Assembly: GCA_937875715.1 (NCBI GenBank) | Contig: CALEHZ010000199.1 | Coordinates: forward strand, 1 to 5,609 | DNA: 5,609 bases | Direction of reading: 5' to 3' | Source of the DNA: an uncultured Campylobacter sp. | GTDB lineage: Bacteria; Campylobacterota; Campylobacteria; Campylobacterales; Campylobacteraceae | Part shown: positions 4,429-5,609 of the stretch, piece by piece | Layout: each line of letters opens with the position of its first letter | Numbering within the stretch: position 1 is the first letter of the stretch | Notes under the pieces: model-generated | What the model was told of the DNA's origin: nothing | The model's input: only the letters and a program-made list of their open reading frames with translations | Database searches by the model: none | Made by a program: the position numbers and the translations under genes

Positions 4429-5579
4429 GCTTTTTCTTTCTTAAAATTTAATCCCAAAGCAAAGATAAATAGCGTTAAAAGCAGGTTTTCGCTGTGAAAG
4501 GTAAGCTCTACAATGGAAGCAATATTGCTAAAAATCACTACAAGTAACGCACATCCTGCTAAGCACGATTTTTTGTAGTTCCTAGCGAATTTTATAAAAG
4601 CGCAAATTTCAAAAGAAATATAAGCAAGCGTGGTAAAAATCCCAGTTGTTGCTAGCAGATTAAGCACGACATTATGGGCGTGCGGTGCGTGCGGTTCGGG
4701 CGAGTTTGGAAAATAAATTGAATTATCGATTTTTATAAAATTCTCGCCACCAATGCCAAAAAATGGATTATCCAGCCAAGCATAAAAAGCTGCGACAAAA
4801 AAGTTGATTCTAGTGCCTAAAAAAGTGCTACCAAGGCTCATTTTATATGAGATTCTCTCATGTGGTAGCAGCGTAAGCACAAAGGTAAAAAGCGCCAAAA
4901 CGCCTAAAATAGCAGCGCAAATGAGTAAATCTTTTTTTTGCAGTTTAAGGTCAAAAATCACAAATAAAGAAAGCAAAAAAAGTAATGGAAGCAAATATAT
5001 ACAAGTGCGTGAAGCAGATAGTATAATGGCAGAAAATGTAATAAAAATCATAAAAATTGGCACAATTTTGCCAAACAGCTCCACGCCAAGCAATTTTAAT
5101 CTAAAAACGCCAAGCGAAAAAATCAGCATAAATAGCGAAAAAATCGCACTTGTATTGACATAACCAACTGATTTTAGCTCAAATAAATCAGCCCCGCCAA
5201 CAAAAACCTTATAAATGCCCATCAAATAAGCTATAAAATATCCAGTAAATAGCGATAAAATCAAGCTTTTAATATTAATTTTCTCAAAGCCGATTGTGTA
5301 AATTGCTATAAAAAACAAAGCTGAGCGCAGTGGGTCAAGCATGTTTTTTGCCTCAGCATTGATGACCGAACTAAGTGCGAAAAACAGAGCATAAAGAGCA
5401 AGTGTGATACTAAAAAAATCAAGCTTAAGTTTAATTTTATTTTTAAAAACTATAAAAAATCCTAGCAAAATCAGCGGATAAAGGCTAATTTGCTTAATCG
5501 CCTCGCTCGTTGGTAGGGCGATTAAAAACAGGCAAAAAAGGACGTTGTAGATTTTAAAAACATCGATTTTTAGGCTCAT
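4425..5579 (-). CDS. O-antigen ligase/polymerase family membrane protein (WaaL-like, Wzy_C domain)
   Basis: A polytopic inner-membrane protein of 384 residues with roughly ten to twelve hydrophobic segments. It belongs to the Wzy_C (O-antigen ligase) superfamily, whose members transfer undecaprenyl-linked glycans to lipid A-core or polymerise them on the periplasmic side. The diagnostic region has SASRT (188-192, conserved Arg), then GTRINF (255-260), LDNPFFGIGGENF (269-281) and HAPHAHN (297-303) in the long periplasmic loop. The last contains the His expected for ligase activity, and a further helix follows. The start ATG at 5579 has AAAAGG upstream (5587-5592). It is the first gene of the operon visible here and overlaps the GT4 gene by ATGA. 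Ligase and polymerase cannot be separated by sequence alone; the LOS-core neighbours favour a WaaL-type role. It carries 13-of-14 copies of the dispersed element at 4586-4599 and 4731-4744, and an A8 run (4932-4939, coding strand). Confidence 0.87.
   Translation of the reverse strand: MSLKIDVFKIYNVLFCLFLIALPTSEAIKQISLYPLILLGFFIVFKNKIKLKLDFFSITLALYALFFALSSVINAEAKNMLDPLRSALFFIAIYTIGFEKINIKSLILSLFTGYFIAYLMGIYKVFVGGADLFELKSVGYVNTSAIFSLFMLIFSLGVFRLKLLGVELFGKIVPIFMIFITFSAIILSASRTCIYLLPLLFLLSLFVIFDLKLQKKDLLICAAILGVLALFTFVLTLLPHERISYKMSLGSTFLGTRINFFVAAFYAWLDNPFFGIGGENFIKIDNSIYFPNSPEPHAPHAHNVVLNLLATTGIFTTLAYISFEICAFIKFARNYKKSCLAGCALLVVIFSNIASIVELTFHSENLLLTLFIFALGLNFKKEKA
4586..4599 (-). repeat. Dispersed element, 13 of 14, inside the ligase gene (minus orientation)
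   Basis: TTTTATAAAATTCG on the minus strand, differing only at the last base. It is read as TTT ATA AAA TTC GC (FIKFA, residues 328-332), another frame usage of the same DNA word. Confidence 0.6.
4731..4744 (+). repeat. Dispersed element, 13 of 14, inside the ligase gene (plus orientation)
   Basis: TTTTATAAAATTCT on the plus strand, differing only at the last base. On the coding strand it gives AAT TTT ATA AAA (NFIK, residues 280-283), next to the conserved GIGGEN segment of the Wzy_C domain. Confidence 0.6.
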
Positions 5580-5586
5580 TGCTCTG

Positions 5587-5592
5587 CCTTTT
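5587..5592 (-). promoter_or_regulatory. Ribosome binding site for the WaaL-like gene
   Basis: AAAAGG on the minus strand lies seven bases before ATG 5579 and supports that start. The sequence further upstream (5597-5609) contains a partial dispersed element (CTTAGAAAATTCA) cut off by the window edge, so no promoter can be judged. Confidence 0.55.
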
Positions 5593-5609
5593 GCTTTGAA
5601 TTTTCTAAG

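Noticed and set aside
4804..5163. Plus-strand 119-residue reading frame
   Set aside because: It is antisense to the ligase-family gene, has no motif, and is explained as its shadow.

Overview
The window looks like a chromosomal segment of a Campylobacter-type epsilonproteobacterium. It is AT-rich and tightly packed, and promoters show as TATAAT-like -10 boxes without a clear -35. It also carries a Cys-paired Sel1-repeat lipoprotein and a WaaF-ended lipooligosaccharide (LOS) operon. This assignment rests on protein-family resemblance and base composition only; I cannot name the species.

Left half (1-2344, + strand): four genes for exported or membrane-anchored proteins, separated by unusually repeat-rich intergenic DNA. 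In order they are a Sel1-like lipoprotein (7-423), a small membrane-anchored protein resembling a derived pseudopilin (617-1042), a 66-residue secreted four-cysteine protein (1286-1486), and a secreted cyclase/amidohydrolase-family enzyme (1541-2344). A strong hairpin terminator follows the last gene.

Right half (2474-5579, - strand): a three-gene operon read from right to left. An O-antigen ligase/polymerase family protein (WaaL-like) is followed by a WaaG-like GT4 glycosyltransferase and then heptosyltransferase II (waaF). Both junctions are 4-bp ATGA overlaps. Together these genes would extend and cap the LPS/LOS core: WaaF adds heptose to the inner core, the GT4 enzyme adds a further sugar, and the ligase-family protein transfers or polymerises glycan on the periplasmic side. 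The operon converges on the cyclase gene.

The most striking feature is not a gene. A 14-base element, TTTTANAAAATTCA, occurs nine times exactly, counting both strands, with about seven more copies differing at one position. It lies in nearly every intergenic gap and inside all three LOS genes, where it is read in different frames. Two pairs are arranged as inverted repeats forming perfect hairpins (531-562 and 2356-2383), the second being the terminator. This density and arrangement resemble DNA uptake sequences of Neisseria and Pasteurellaceae. The core also contains AAATTC, which fits RAATTY, the methylation motif linked to DNA uptake in C. jejuni. I propose it as a candidate uptake-type or other genome-wide signal repeat; the function is inference.
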